Assembly (NCBI RefSeq): GCF_900099805.1
Contig: NZ_FNDR01000019.1
Coordinates: 1 to 64,000 of the forward strand
Direction of reading: 5' to 3'
Length of the DNA stretch: 64,000 nt
DNA from: Variovorax sp. OV700
GTDB lineage: Bacteria > Pseudomonadota > Gammaproteobacteria > Burkholderiales > Burkholderiaceae_C
The notes under the pieces were generated by a model. It was not told the origin of the DNA and did no database searches. It saw only the letters and a list, made by a program, of their open reading frames with translations. The number at the start of each line of letters is the position of its first letter. Position 1 is the stretch's first letter. A program made the position numbers and the translations under genes. Below are positions 43,375 through 51,651 of the stretch, one piece after another.

Positions 43375-44892
43375 ATGCCCTACATGCCCACCTTCGTCGC
43401 TCCCGCCCGTTTCACCGACGCCGCCGCCGCTCTCGAACAGGTCAAGTCCATCTACCAGGGCGGGCTTGCCCACCTGCGCGAGTCGATGCTGCGTTTCGTG
43501 GCCGGCGAGGCGTTGCCGGGCCGGGTGCGGGCCTGCTATCCGTTCGTGCGGGTGCACACGCACACCGTGTCGCGCCATACGCCGCCGGCCAACGCGGGGC
43601 TGAGCTACGGCTTCGTCGCCGGACCGGGCCGCTACGAAACCACGCTCACGCGGCCGGATCTTTTCTCGCGCTACTACCTCGACCAGTTCCGCCTGCTGCT
43701 CGAAAACCACCAGGTCGACATCGAGGTCGGCACCAGCACCCAGCCGATCCCCATCCACTTCTCGTTCGCCGAGAACGACCACATCGAAGGCACGATGAGC
43801 GAGGAGCGGCGCGCGCTGATGCGCGACGTGTTCGACCTCCCCGATCTGGGCGTGATGGACGACGGCATTGCCAACGGCACCTACGAGGCGCAGGCCGGCG
43901 AGGCGCAGCCGCTCTCGCTCTTTACGGCCGCGCGGGTGGATTACTCGCTGCACCGCCTGCGGCACTACACCGGCACGGCGCCCGAGTGGTTCCAGAATTT
44001 CGTGCTGTTCACCAACTACCAGTTCTACATCGACGAGTTCGTGCGCCTGGGGCACGAGGCCATGGCCGACGAAAAAAGCGAATACGTCGCCTTCATCGAG
44101 CCCGGCAACGTGATCACCCGCCGGCGCGGGCTGCCCGCGGGCGCAAGCACCAACTACGGCGGCCTGCTCGATGGCAGCCAGGGCACGGCGCCGCCGCGCC
44201 TGCCCCAGATGCCGGCCTACCACCTGGTGCGCGAGGACTGCAGCGGCATCAGCATGGTGAACATCGGCGTCGGCCCGGCCAATGCCAAGACCATCACCGA
44301 CCACATCGCCGTGCTGCGCCCCCACGCGTGGATGATGCTGGGCCACTGCGCGGGCCTTCGCAACGCGCAGCAGCTCGGCGACTACGTGCTGGCCCACGCG
44401 TATGTGCGGGAGGACCATGTGCTCGACGAAGAACTGCCGCTGTGGGTGCCGATTCCGGCGCTCTCGGAGATCCAGCTCGCGCTGGAGAAAGCGGTGGCCG
44501 ACGTCACGCGCTACGAAGGGCCCGACCTGAAGAAGATCATGCGCACGGGCACGGTGGCGAGCACCGACAACCGCAACTGGGAGCTTTTGCCCGGAAACCA
44601 GCCGCAGCGCCGCTTCAGCCAGAGCCGGGCGGTGGCGCTGGACATGGAAAGCGCCACCATCGCGGCCAACGGCTTCCGCTTCCGGGTGCCCTACGGCACG
44701 CTTTTGTGCGTGAGCGACAAGCCGCTGCACGGCGAGATCAAGCTGCCGGGCATGGCCAACCATTTCTACCGCGAACGCGTGGAGCAGCACCTGCGCATCG
44801 GCATGCGGGCCATCGACATCCTTCGCGAACAGGGCTCCACACGGCTGCACAGCCGCAAGCTGCGCAGCTTCGCGGAGGTCGCTTTTCAGTAA
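43375..44892 (+). CDS. amn: AMP nucleosidase
   Basis: This 505-residue enzyme cleaves AMP to adenine and ribose 5-phosphate. The N-terminal Amn-specific domain (about 1-175, GRYETTLTRPDLFSRYY) precedes the nucleoside-phosphorylase-like catalytic domain. The latter contains GPANAKTITDHIAVLRPHAWMMLGHCAGLR and the late segment DMESATIAANGFRFRVPYGTLLCVSDKPLHGE. E. coli Amn has 484 residues. ATG 43375 is used, and ATG 43384 is also possible. Confidence 0.94.
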   Translation: MPYMPTFVAPARFTDAAAALEQVKSIYQGGLAHLRESMLRFVAGEALPGRVRACYPFVRVHTHTVSRHTPPANAGLSYGFVAGPGRYETTLTRPDLFSRYYLDQFRLLLENHQVDIEVGTSTQPIPIHFSFAENDHIEGTMSEERRALMRDVFDLPDLGVMDDGIANGTYEAQAGEAQPLSLFTAARVDYSLHRLRHYTGTAPEWFQNFVLFTNYQFYIDEFVRLGHEAMADEKSEYVAFIEPGNVITRRRGLPAGASTNYGGLLDGSQGTAPPRLPQMPAYHLVREDCSGISMVNIGVGPANAKTITDHIAVLRPHAWMMLGHCAGLRNAQQLGDYVLAHAYVREDHVLDEELPLWVPIPALSEIQLALEKAVADVTRYEGPDLKKIMRTGTVASTDNRNWELLPGNQPQRRFSQSRAVALDMESATIAANGFRFRVPYGTLLCVSDKPLHGEIKLPGMANHFYRERVEQHLRIGMRAIDILREQGSTRLHSRKLRSFAEVAFQ

Positions 44893-44915
44893 TAGTTGGC
44901 ACTTCCTAGGGTTTT

Positions 44916-44935
44916 CACCTACCTCCAGGTGTAGG
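44916..44935. promoter_or_regulatory. Overlapping inverted repeats upstream of the TctC-type gene
   Basis: CACCT-N6-AGGTG (44916-44931) and CCTAC-N8-GTAGG (44918-44935) overlap in the 100-bp amn-tctC gap. A second short pair TTCAG-N8-CTGAA (44961-44978) lies closer to the ATG. These are candidate operator sites, with no regulator gene adjacent. Confidence 0.4.
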
Positions 44936-44992
44936 CAGGCGACGCAATTCGCGTGGATCATTCAGTTACTGTTCTGAACAACTGGAAACAAA

Positions 44993-46003
44993 ATGCCTCG
45001 TTCGTCGCTCGCGGGCCTTTCACGCCGCAATTTCAACGCATGGATGGCGGGCGCGGCCGCCGTCGCGGGCGCCGGGCACGCCGCTCTGTGGCCGCGTGCT
45101 GCCGGGGCAGCCGAGCCGCAACTCGTCTCGAAGCTGCGCATCGTCATTCCGGCCAATGAAGGCGGCGGCTGGGACCAGACCGGCCGCGCGCTCGGCGCGG
45201 CGCTGCTGGCCTCGGGCGCGGCGGGCGAGGTGGCGTACGAAAACATTGGCGGCAAGGGCGGCACCATCGGGCTGGCCAAATACGTCGAAAAATACGATGC
45301 CGACCCCGACACGCTGCTGATGAGCGGCATGGTCATGGTCGGTGCGGTGGCGCTGCAGAAGCCGGCCGTCACCATGGCACAGGTCGCGCCCGTCGCGCGT
45401 CTCACCAGCGACTACGAGGTGGTGGCGGTGAAAGCCGACTCCCCCATCAAGACGCCGAAGGATCTGATCGCCCAGTTGCGCGCCGATGCGGCCAAGACCG
45501 TGATCGCTGGCGGCTCGGCGGGTGGCGTGGACCACATGTACGCCGGCATGCTGGCGCGCGTGGCAGGCAACGCCGCGAACTTGGTCTACCAGCCGTACCC
45601 TGGCGGCGCCCAGGTGGTGGAGGCACTCACGACCGGCAAGGCGGTGGCGGGCATCTCGGGCTTCAGCGAATTCAGCGAGAGCCTGTCCAGCGGCAAGCTG
45701 CGCGCCATTGGCGTGTCGTCGAAGCGGCCGTTTCTCGGCATTCCGTCGGTGCGCGAGCAGGGCGTGGATGCCGACCTTGCCAACTGGCGCGGCGTACTCA
45801 CCGGCAAGAAGGTGCCTGCGGACCGCAAGGCCGTGCTGCTCGAAGCCGTGCACCGCGCCACCACCGCCGACGTCTGGCAGAAGACCATCAAGCGCAACAA
45901 CTGGGATGCGTACTGGATGGCAGGCAAGGATTTCGAGAGCTTTCTCGAGCTGGACCTCGCCATGGCCGGTCCGATGATCTATCTGCTCAAGCTGAAGGCC
46001 TGA
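44993..46003 (+). CDS. Tripartite tricarboxylate transporter substrate-binding protein (Bug/TctC family)
   Basis: This 336-residue periplasmic binding protein has a Tat-like signal SRRNFNAWMAGAAAVAG. Typical TctC features are RIVIPANEGGGWDQTGRAL, ENIGGKGGTIGLAKYV and QPYPGGAQVVEALTTG. The family binds carboxylates. The cognate TctA and TctB membrane genes are not adjacent, so this is one of the orphan Bug proteins abundant in Comamonadaceae and Bordetella. Its stop codon lies in a palindrome shared with the convergent ArsR gene. Confidence 0.9.
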   Translation: MPRSSLAGLSRRNFNAWMAGAAAVAGAGHAALWPRAAGAAEPQLVSKLRIVIPANEGGGWDQTGRALGAALLASGAAGEVAYENIGGKGGTIGLAKYVEKYDADPDTLLMSGMVMVGAVALQKPAVTMAQVAPVARLTSDYEVVAVKADSPIKTPKDLIAQLRADAAKTVIAGGSAGGVDHMYAGMLARVAGNAANLVYQPYPGGAQVVEALTTGKAVAGISGFSEFSESLSSGKLRAIGVSSKRPFLGIPSVREQGVDADLANWRGVLTGKKVPADRKAVLLEAVHRATTADVWQKTIKRNNWDAYWMAGKDFESFLELDLAMAGPMIYLLKLKA

Positions 46004-46018
46004 AGACGCTTTTCAGGC
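45998..46018. terminator. Palindrome containing the stop codons of tctC-type and arsR genes
   Basis: GCCTGAA (45998-46004) and TTCAGGC (46012-46018) form a 7-bp stem with a 7-nt loop. The TGA (46001-46003) and the complementary TCA (46013-46015) are the stops of the two convergent genes. The layout is the same as at 28665-28685. Confidence 0.45.
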
Positions 46019-46726
46019 GAAGAGCTCCGGCATCTCGCGCTGCGCCTTGGGCGTGAGCGTCAGTTCGCGCCCGTCGAGCGCCTGACGCACCCAGCCGCGG
46101 CGCAGCGACAACTGGAGCCACGCCGCACCGAGCGCGCCGCCCAGATGCGGACGACGCTCGCTCCAGTCGAGGCAGGCGCAGGCAAAGCGTCTCCGAGAGC
46201 GGCGCACCGCGTCGATCTCGACACCCAGGCTTTCCAGCGCGATCGCGCCTTCGGGCGTGAGCTCGTACGAACCGCTCTCTAGTCCGCTGAGCCAGCCCTG
46301 CGCATGCAGCCGGTCATGCAACGCGACGCCGGCCGTGCCCGCCATGTGGTCGTAGCAGGTGCGCGCAGTGCGCAGCCGGCTTGGGGTGCTCGGCTTGAAC
46401 TCGGCGGCACGCGGCGCGCCGGCCACCACCATGAGGCTCTCGAGCGCGGCCGCGACGTTGTCGCCGGCCAGGCGGAAGTAGCGGTGCTTGCCTTGCACCA
46501 GCAGCTCGACCAGCCGCTCTTCCTTCAGGCGCGCAAGGTGCGCGCTGGCGGTGGAGGCGGCCACCTCGGCCACCGCAGCGAGCTCGGTCGCGGTGCGCGC
46601 ATGGCCGTCCATCAGACAATTCAGCATGCGCGCGCGCGCGGGCTCGGCAATGGCGCCGGCCAGGCGGGCCAGCTGGAAATCGGCATTAGTTGAAGAGGAT
46701 GGAGAGGATGGAGAGGACGTGTCCAT
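46013..46726 (-). CDS. ArsR-family (winged helix) transcriptional regulator
   Basis: This 237-residue regulator has an N-terminal ArsR HTH (about 15-95: ARLAGAIAEPARARMLNCLMDG, ATELAAVAEVAASTASAHLARLKEERLVE). A C-terminal extension of about 130 residues has no metal-binding cysteine pair, so it probably senses an organic ligand. The start MDTSSPSSPSS was chosen as the ATG nearest the HTH, since a longer reading would run through the palindromic operator. It is divergent from the P450 gene with a perfect 10-bp inverted repeat between them. Confidence 0.85.
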   Translation of the reverse strand: MDTSSPSSPSSSTNADFQLARLAGAIAEPARARMLNCLMDGHARTATELAAVAEVAASTASAHLARLKEERLVELLVQGKHRYFRLAGDNVAAALESLMVVAGAPRAAEFKPSTPSRLRTARTCYDHMAGTAGVALHDRLHAQGWLSGLESGSYELTPEGAIALESLGVEIDAVRRSRRRFACACLDWSERRPHLGGALGAAWLQLSLRRGWVRQALDGRELTLTPKAQREMPELFA

Positions 46727-46753
46727 GCGCCAATCGTAAGTCGCCGGCGCAAT

Positions 46754-46781
46754 CCACACTTCGTTCGCGGGCGAAGTGTGG
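46754..46781. promoter_or_regulatory. Perfect 10-bp inverted repeat, likely ArsR operator
   Basis: CCACACTTCG (46754-46763), 8-nt spacer, CGAAGTGTGG (46772-46781). It lies in the 82-bp gap between the divergent arsR (start 46726) and P450 (start 46809) genes, 28 bp from each start codon on both sides. A regulator bound here could repress both genes. Confidence 0.75.
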
Positions 46782-46808
46782 CGGAAGCTTCGATTGCACA
46801 CTGCGGAC

Positions 46809-47990
46809 ATGAATTCGAGCCCCACCTGCCCCACTTCTTACGCCGACAGCCCTCTCGATCCCGTCGCAGCCGCCACGCATGCCGACCCCTATCCCTTCTA
46901 TGCCCAACTCCGCGCGGGTCCGCCGCTCGTGTGGAACGAGACGCTGCGCGCGTGGGTCGCGAGCCGCGCCGACGTCATCCAGTCGCTGCTGCTCGCGCAC
47001 GGCGCGCTGCGCGTACGGCCGGCCGCCGAACCGGTGCCGCGCGCCATCCTGGGCAGCCCGGCCGGTGAGGTGTTCGGCCATCTGGTGCGCATGAACGATG
47101 GCACAGCGCACCAGGCGCACCGGCCCGCCCTGCAACGCGCATTGGCCGGGCTGGACCTCGATACCGTTCATTCGGCGGCCTTGCAGGTTGCGCGCAGCGT
47201 GCCCACACAACCCTTGTCGGATGCGCTGTTCTCCATGCCGGTTCGGGCGGTGGCTCATCTGCTCGGCTTTGCCGACGACGCGTTGCCGCAAGTCGACCGC
47301 TGGATGCGCGATTTCGTCGCCTGCCTGTCGCCGCTCTCCAGCGCCGACCAGTTGCAAGGCGCCAGCGTCGCAGCGAACGAACTCATGGCGCGCTTCGAAA
47401 CCTTGGCCGCGGGCATGCCGCCGCGAAACGGAAGCTTGCTCGCGGCGGTGCTGGCCGAGAGCGATGCCGCCGCGCCTCTTTCGCGTTCGCTGCTCGCCAA
47501 CCTCGTCGGTCTGCTCTCGCAAACCTGCGATGCGACGGCGGGTCTGCTGGGCAACAGCCTCATCGCCCTGATGCGCGAGCCTTCGCTGCGTGAAGTCGCG
47601 CGAACACGCGACGGATTGCAGGCCGTCGTCGAGGAGACCGCGCGACACGACCCATCGGTGCAGAACACGCGCCGCTTCGCCGTTGAACCCATCGCCATCG
47701 CAGGCACGACGTTGGCGGCGGGCGACGCAGTGCTGCTCGTGCTGGCGGCGGCCAATCGCGACCCGGCGTTCAACCCCGACCCCGACCGCTTCACGCTCGT
47801 GCGCGCACGGCGCCGCATGCTGGGCTTCGGCCACGGCGTGCACGCCTGTCCGGGGCAGGCGCTGGCCTGCACGCTCGCGGCCGCGGGGCTCGAGGCTTTG
47901 CTGAGTCGCGCGCCCGATCTCGATGCGATGCGCGAACGCGGCTGGAGCTACCGCCCTTCAGCCAACGCGCGCATTCCGGTCTTTCACTGA
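46809..47990 (+). CDS. Cytochrome P450
   Basis: This 393-residue soluble bacterial-type P450 has the heme ligand in FGHGVHACPG (Cys347), the ExxR salt-bridge motif in EETAR near residue 276 and an I-helix region (QTCDATAGLLGN) lacking the classical acid-alcohol pair AGxDT. That loss suggests non-standard oxygen activation or a biosynthetic role. No ferredoxin gene is adjacent. It is controlled presumably by the divergent ArsR protein. The stop overlaps the convergent PPOX gene by 7 nt. Confidence 0.88.
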   Translation: MNSSPTCPTSYADSPLDPVAAATHADPYPFYAQLRAGPPLVWNETLRAWVASRADVIQSLLLAHGALRVRPAAEPVPRAILGSPAGEVFGHLVRMNDGTAHQAHRPALQRALAGLDLDTVHSAALQVARSVPTQPLSDALFSMPVRAVAHLLGFADDALPQVDRWMRDFVACLSPLSSADQLQGASVAANELMARFETLAAGMPPRNGSLLAAVLAESDAAAPLSRSLLANLVGLLSQTCDATAGLLGNSLIALMREPSLREVARTRDGLQAVVEETARHDPSVQNTRRFAVEPIAIAGTTLAAGDAVLLVLAAANRDPAFNPDPDRFTLVRARRRMLGFGHGVHACPGQALACTLAAAGLEALLSRAPDLDAMRERGWSYRPSANARIPVFH

Positions 47991-48952
47991 CGAGCCCAGC
48001 GCCCCGTGCCCGCCAGGTGCGGCGACAGCTCGGCATCGCCCCAGCGCAGCGGCAGCGCGGCAGGCCGGCGCAATGCATGGTCGACATGCAGCCGCAGCAG
48101 CCGCTCTGCCCCTTCGAACTGGGCAAGCTCGGGCCCGTCCAGCACGATCTCGGCCGTGGCCGCCACGTGCAAGAGCTCGCCGCTGTCGAAGTCGATGAAC
48201 AGCAGGCCCGCGCGCGGATGCGCCACCAGGTTGCCCAGCGTGTTGAAGAAGCGATTGCCGTTGAAGTCGGGCACGGTCAGCACACCGCCTTCGTCGACGC
48301 GAACGAAGCCCGGCAGGCCGCCGCGATGCGACACGTCGACACCGTGCGACCTTGCATCGGCATCGTCGCCGGCGGCCGCTTCTTCGGGATACGCCGTGGC
48401 GATGAACAGCGTGTCCGCGCTGCCGATGAGCCGCTCAGCGGCCAAGTCGAGCCTGTCGAGCCGCTGCACCGGCGCGCCAATGTTGTTGCGCGCAGCCGCG
48501 AACACGGGCTCACGCGCCTGGATATAGCGCGGGCAGTTGCCGAAGCTCTGCTGCACCTCGACCATGAAGCCCGTGGCATCGAGCGACTCGACCGTGCCGT
48601 TCATGCGGTTGCGCCGCCGCGTGTGGGGCTCGATACCCAAGAGACCCAGCGAAGCGCCTTGCGCGAGCTGGCTGGCCAGCGGATCGCCGGCCGCCGGCAA
48701 CGCATCGACGCGCAGGTGCGTGGCATCGGGTGAATGCACGAACCCCGCGGGCGCCGCGAGCACGCTGGCCCAGGGCTGCAGGCTGGCATCGAGGCTGCCC
48801 AACACGAGGAACGGCAGCTGCGCGAAGAATTCGCGGTGCTGGTCAGGCATGTAGTCGCGCATCACGCGCGGGCCCGCGGCCTCCATGCGATCGCGCCAGC
48901 CGGTCTGGGCTTGCAGCGCGCGCTCGCCGGCGTGGAAGGGTGCGGCGATCAT
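47984..48952 (-). CDS. Pyridoxamine 5'-phosphate oxidase family flavin-binding protein
   Basis: This 322-residue protein belongs to the PPOX/split-barrel FMN-binding group. It shows PFLVLGSLDASLQPWASVLAAPAGFV in the first half and PGFVRVDEGGVLTVPDFNGNRFFNTLGNLVAHPRAGLLFIDF in the second. The catalytic role is unknown (flavin reductase-like or redox sensor). Its ATG overlaps the GST stop (ATGA), so the two genes are coupled. Confidence 0.85.
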   Translation of the reverse strand: MIAAPFHAGERALQAQTGWRDRMEAAGPRVMRDYMPDQHREFFAQLPFLVLGSLDASLQPWASVLAAPAGFVHSPDATHLRVDALPAAGDPLASQLAQGASLGLLGIEPHTRRRNRMNGTVESLDATGFMVEVQQSFGNCPRYIQAREPVFAAARNNIGAPVQRLDRLDLAAERLIGSADTLFIATAYPEEAAAGDDADARSHGVDVSHRGGLPGFVRVDEGGVLTVPDFNGNRFFNTLGNLVAHPRAGLLFIDFDSGELLHVAATAEIVLDGPELAQFEGAERLLRLHVDHALRRPAALPLRWGDAELSPHLAGTGRWARQ

Positions 48953-49605
48953 GATGCCGCCGCTGCGAGTCCGACCGGCGTGCGCACCATCGACACGAAA
49001 CCGGGCAAGGCCTCCACGCGCGCCAGCCAGGCGCGCACATGCGGATACGGATCGAGCGACACGCTGCCTTCGGGCGCATGCGCAACGTACGCATAGTTCG
49101 CAATGTCGGCCAGCGTGGCGGAAGGGCCGGCCAGGAAGGGCTGCTGCGCCAGGTGGATCTCCATCACCGCGAGCAGCGCGTGCGAGCGCGTCGCGGCTTC
49201 GCCGGAGTCGGCGCGGCCGAACAGCGCCATGACGCGCGCCGCCGCGGGGCCATAGGCAAGCGGTCCGGCCGCCACCGAGAACCAGCGCTGCACGCGCGCC
49301 GCACCCACCGGGTCGCGCGGCATCCAGGCCGCCGGATCGGCCGCGTAGCGCTCGTTGAGGTAGACCAGGATCGCGTTCGAGTCGGCCAGCGTGACCTCGC
49401 CGTCCTCGATCACCGGCACCTGGCCGAAGGGGTTGCGCGCCAGGAACTCGGGCGTGCGGTTCGCGCGCTGCTTGAGGTCGAGTTCGATGCTCTCGAAGGG
49501 CAGGCCGAGCATCGAGAGAAACAACCGCACCCGGTGCACGTGGCCGGAGATGGCGCTGCCGTAGAGCTTGATGGGTTGTGCGGGAAGGCGGGCGACGGCG
49601 TTCAT
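48949..49605 (-). CDS. Glutathione S-transferase family protein
   Basis: This 218-residue cytosolic GST has an N-terminal thioredoxin-like domain with the KLYGSAISGHVHRVRLFLSML glutathione-binding start. RNPFGQVPVIEDGEVTLADSNAILVYL carries the cis-Pro and the Glu/Asp-Ser motif. The C-terminal helical domain ends with AWLARVEALPGF. It is the first gene of a GST-PPOX pair and divergent from a LysR gene, the usual layout for LysR control of a detoxification pair. Confidence 0.9.
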   Translation of the reverse strand: MNAVARLPAQPIKLYGSAISGHVHRVRLFLSMLGLPFESIELDLKQRANRTPEFLARNPFGQVPVIEDGEVTLADSNAILVYLNERYAADPAAWMPRDPVGAARVQRWFSVAAGPLAYGPAAARVMALFGRADSGEAATRSHALLAVMEIHLAQQPFLAGPSATLADIANYAYVAHAPEGSVSLDPYPHVRAWLARVEALPGFVSMVRTPVGLAAAAS

Positions 49606-49665
49606 GGAGAGGTCCTTTTTGGAATGGTGGATGGCGTGACCCGATTCTTCTCTCTTGCGGCAAAT

Positions 49666-49681
49666 GAATGAATAGCCATTC
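49666..49681. promoter_or_regulatory. Inverted repeat between GST and lysR genes
   Basis: GAATG (49666-49670), 6-nt spacer, CATTC (49677-49681) in an AT-rich patch of the 114-bp divergent gap. It is a plausible LysR binding site for control of the GST-PPOX pair. Confidence 0.4.
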
Positions 49682-49719
49682 TTGGATTTGACTGCTGCGT
49701 TTTCCGGTTTAATTGCGCC

Positions 49720-50610
49720 ATGGACCGCTTCAAAGCCATGCAGACCTTCGTGCAGATTGCCGATCAGGGGAGCCTGACCCGCGCCGCCGAATCGATGGGC
49801 AGTTCGCTGCCCGCGGTGGTGCGCTCTCTTGCCGCACTCGAGGCGCACCTGGGCGTGCGACTCTTTCATCGCACCACGCGCCGCCTCTCGCTGACCGAGG
49901 AAGGCCGCCACTATCTGCCCAGCGCGCGCGAAGTGCTGCTCGCAGCCGATGCCGCGGACCTTGCGCTCAAGGCCGAGGCGCACGAGCCCGCGGGTCTGCT
50001 CACCATCACTGCGCCGGTGCTGTTCGGCCATATGTACGTGGCGCCGGCCATCACGCGCTTCATGAAGCGCTACGACAAGGTGCGCTGCAGCGTGCTGCTG
50101 TACGACCGCACGGTGAACCTGCTGGAGGAAAACATCGACATCGGCATCCGCATCAGCCCGCTGCAGGATTCATCGCTCGTGGCGCAGACGCTCGGCACCA
50201 TCCGGCGCGTGGTGGCGGCGAGCCCCGACTTCCTCGCGAACCATGGCACGCCGCGGCATCCACGCGACCTTGCCGGCGCCCCCTGCGTGCGCGGCCGCAT
50301 CGACGCGCCGCCGCAGTGGCAGTTTCACGAGCGCGGCAAGACCGTGAACGTGACGCCTAGCAACCGGCTCGAGTTCAACCACCTCGCGCCCGCCGTGGAG
50401 GCATGCGCCGCGGGCATGGGGTTTGGCACTTTCTTCTCGTACCAGGTGTTGCCGTACGTGGCGCAAGGCCGGTTGAAGCTGGTGCTCGAAGACTACGAAC
50501 CGCCACCGCGGCCCGTGAGCGTGATCTACCCGAACGCGCGGCTGCTACCGGCGCGCACGCGGGCGTTCATCGACTGGATGAAGAGCGAATTCAGCGGCAT
50601 GCGGATGTAG
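49720..50610 (+). CDS. LysR-family transcriptional regulator
   Basis: This 296-residue LTTR has an N-terminal winged HTH (GSLTRAAESMGSSLPAVVRSLAALEAHLG) and a substrate-binding domain in the CrgA-like subgroup (GLLTITAPVLFGHMYVAP, NIDIGIRISPLQDSSLVA). It is divergent from the GST-PPOX pair and probably regulates it. The inducer is unknown; such regulators often answer to quinones or electrophiles. Confidence 0.88.
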   Translation: MDRFKAMQTFVQIADQGSLTRAAESMGSSLPAVVRSLAALEAHLGVRLFHRTTRRLSLTEEGRHYLPSAREVLLAADAADLALKAEAHEPAGLLTITAPVLFGHMYVAPAITRFMKRYDKVRCSVLLYDRTVNLLEENIDIGIRISPLQDSSLVAQTLGTIRRVVAASPDFLANHGTPRHPRDLAGAPCVRGRIDAPPQWQFHERGKTVNVTPSNRLEFNHLAPAVEACAAGMGFGTFFSYQVLPYVAQGRLKLVLEDYEPPPRPVSVIYPNARLLPARTRAFIDWMKSEFSGMRM

Positions 50611-50700
50611 CCCCCCCGACTGCTGCTCCGAACTCTCCGGCGTTGTCCATCGGTTGAAGCGCGGGCGACAGGCTTCGCGCGCCTGGGCCAGAATGGTCGC

Positions 50701-51648
50701 GTGCCATCCTCCTACTCTTCTTCGCCCATCCCTCTTTTCCGCGCCAGCCATCTTCAGAAGCGCTATGGCGACACCACCGTCGTCGACGACCTGTCGTTCG
50801 AGATCTCGCCCGGTGAATGTCTGGGCGTGATCGGCCCGAACGGCGCGGGCAAGACCACCACGATCCGCATGTGCCTGGGCCTGACCACCCCCGACGGCGG
50901 TGAGATCTCGGCGCTGGGCCTGCAGATGCCGCGCGATGCGCTCGCCATCAAGGCGCAGCTTGGCGTGGTCTCGCAGTTCGACACGCTCGATCCCGACTTC
51001 AGCTGCGCCGAGAACCTCGTGGTGTACGGCCGCTACTTCGGCTTCAGCAAGGCAAAGGCGAGCGAGCGCGTACCGCAGCTGCTGGAGTTTGCCGCCCTCT
51101 CGCACAAGGCGAATGCGAAGCCGGGCGAACTGTCGGGCGGCATGCGGCGGCGCCTTTCGCTGGCGCGTGCGCTGGTGAACGACCCCAAGCTGCTGCTGCT
51201 CGACGAGCCGACCACCGGGCTCGATCCGCAGGCGCGGCACCTGATGTGGGAGCGGCTGCAGGTTTTGCTGCAGCAAGGCAAGTCGATTCTCCTGACCACG
51301 CACTTCATGGACGAGGCCGAGCGCCTGTGCTCGCGCCTGCTGGTGCTCGACCACGGCCGAAAGATTGCCGAAGGACGGCCGCGCGACCTGATCGCCGAAC
51401 ACCTGGAGCCCGATGTGGTCGAGGTGTATGGCAACGGCGCGCTCTCGCTGGCCGAGTCGCCCGAACTCAAGGCCATGGCGGCCCGCGTGGAAGTGAGCGG
51501 AGAGACGGTGTTCTTCTACACGCAGGATGCGCGCCGCCTGCTCGATGCGCTGGCGCAGCACGGCCGGCTGCGCACCTTTCATCGGCCCGCTAACCTCGAA
51601 GACCTTTTTCTCAAGCTCACGGGCCGGCAGATTCGCCAGGAGGGCTGA
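50701..51648 (+). CDS. nodI: ABC transporter ATP-binding protein, NodI-like
   Basis: This 315-residue exporter ATPase has Walker A GPNGAGKTT at 45-53, signature LSGGMRRRLSLARAL and Walker B LLLLDEPTTGLDP. A C-terminal extension of about 90 residues (HGRLRTFHRPANLEDLFLKLTGRQIR) matches NodI/drug-resistance (DRA) ATPases. In rhizobia NodIJ exports lipochito-oligosaccharides. In free-living betaproteobacteria the homologues have unknown substrates. It uses a GTG start with no strong Shine-Dalgarno visible. The permease gene starts 3 bp after the stop. Confidence 0.85.
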   Translation: MPSSYSSSPIPLFRASHLQKRYGDTTVVDDLSFEISPGECLGVIGPNGAGKTTTIRMCLGLTTPDGGEISALGLQMPRDALAIKAQLGVVSQFDTLDPDFSCAENLVVYGRYFGFSKAKASERVPQLLEFAALSHKANAKPGELSGGMRRRLSLARALVNDPKLLLLDEPTTGLDPQARHLMWERLQVLLQQGKSILLTTHFMDEAERLCSRLLVLDHGRKIAEGRPRDLIAEHLEPDVVEVYGNGALSLAESPELKAMAARVEVSGETVFFYTQDARRLLDALAQHGRLRTFHRPANLEDLFLKLTGRQIRQEG

Positions 51649-51651
51649 TCC

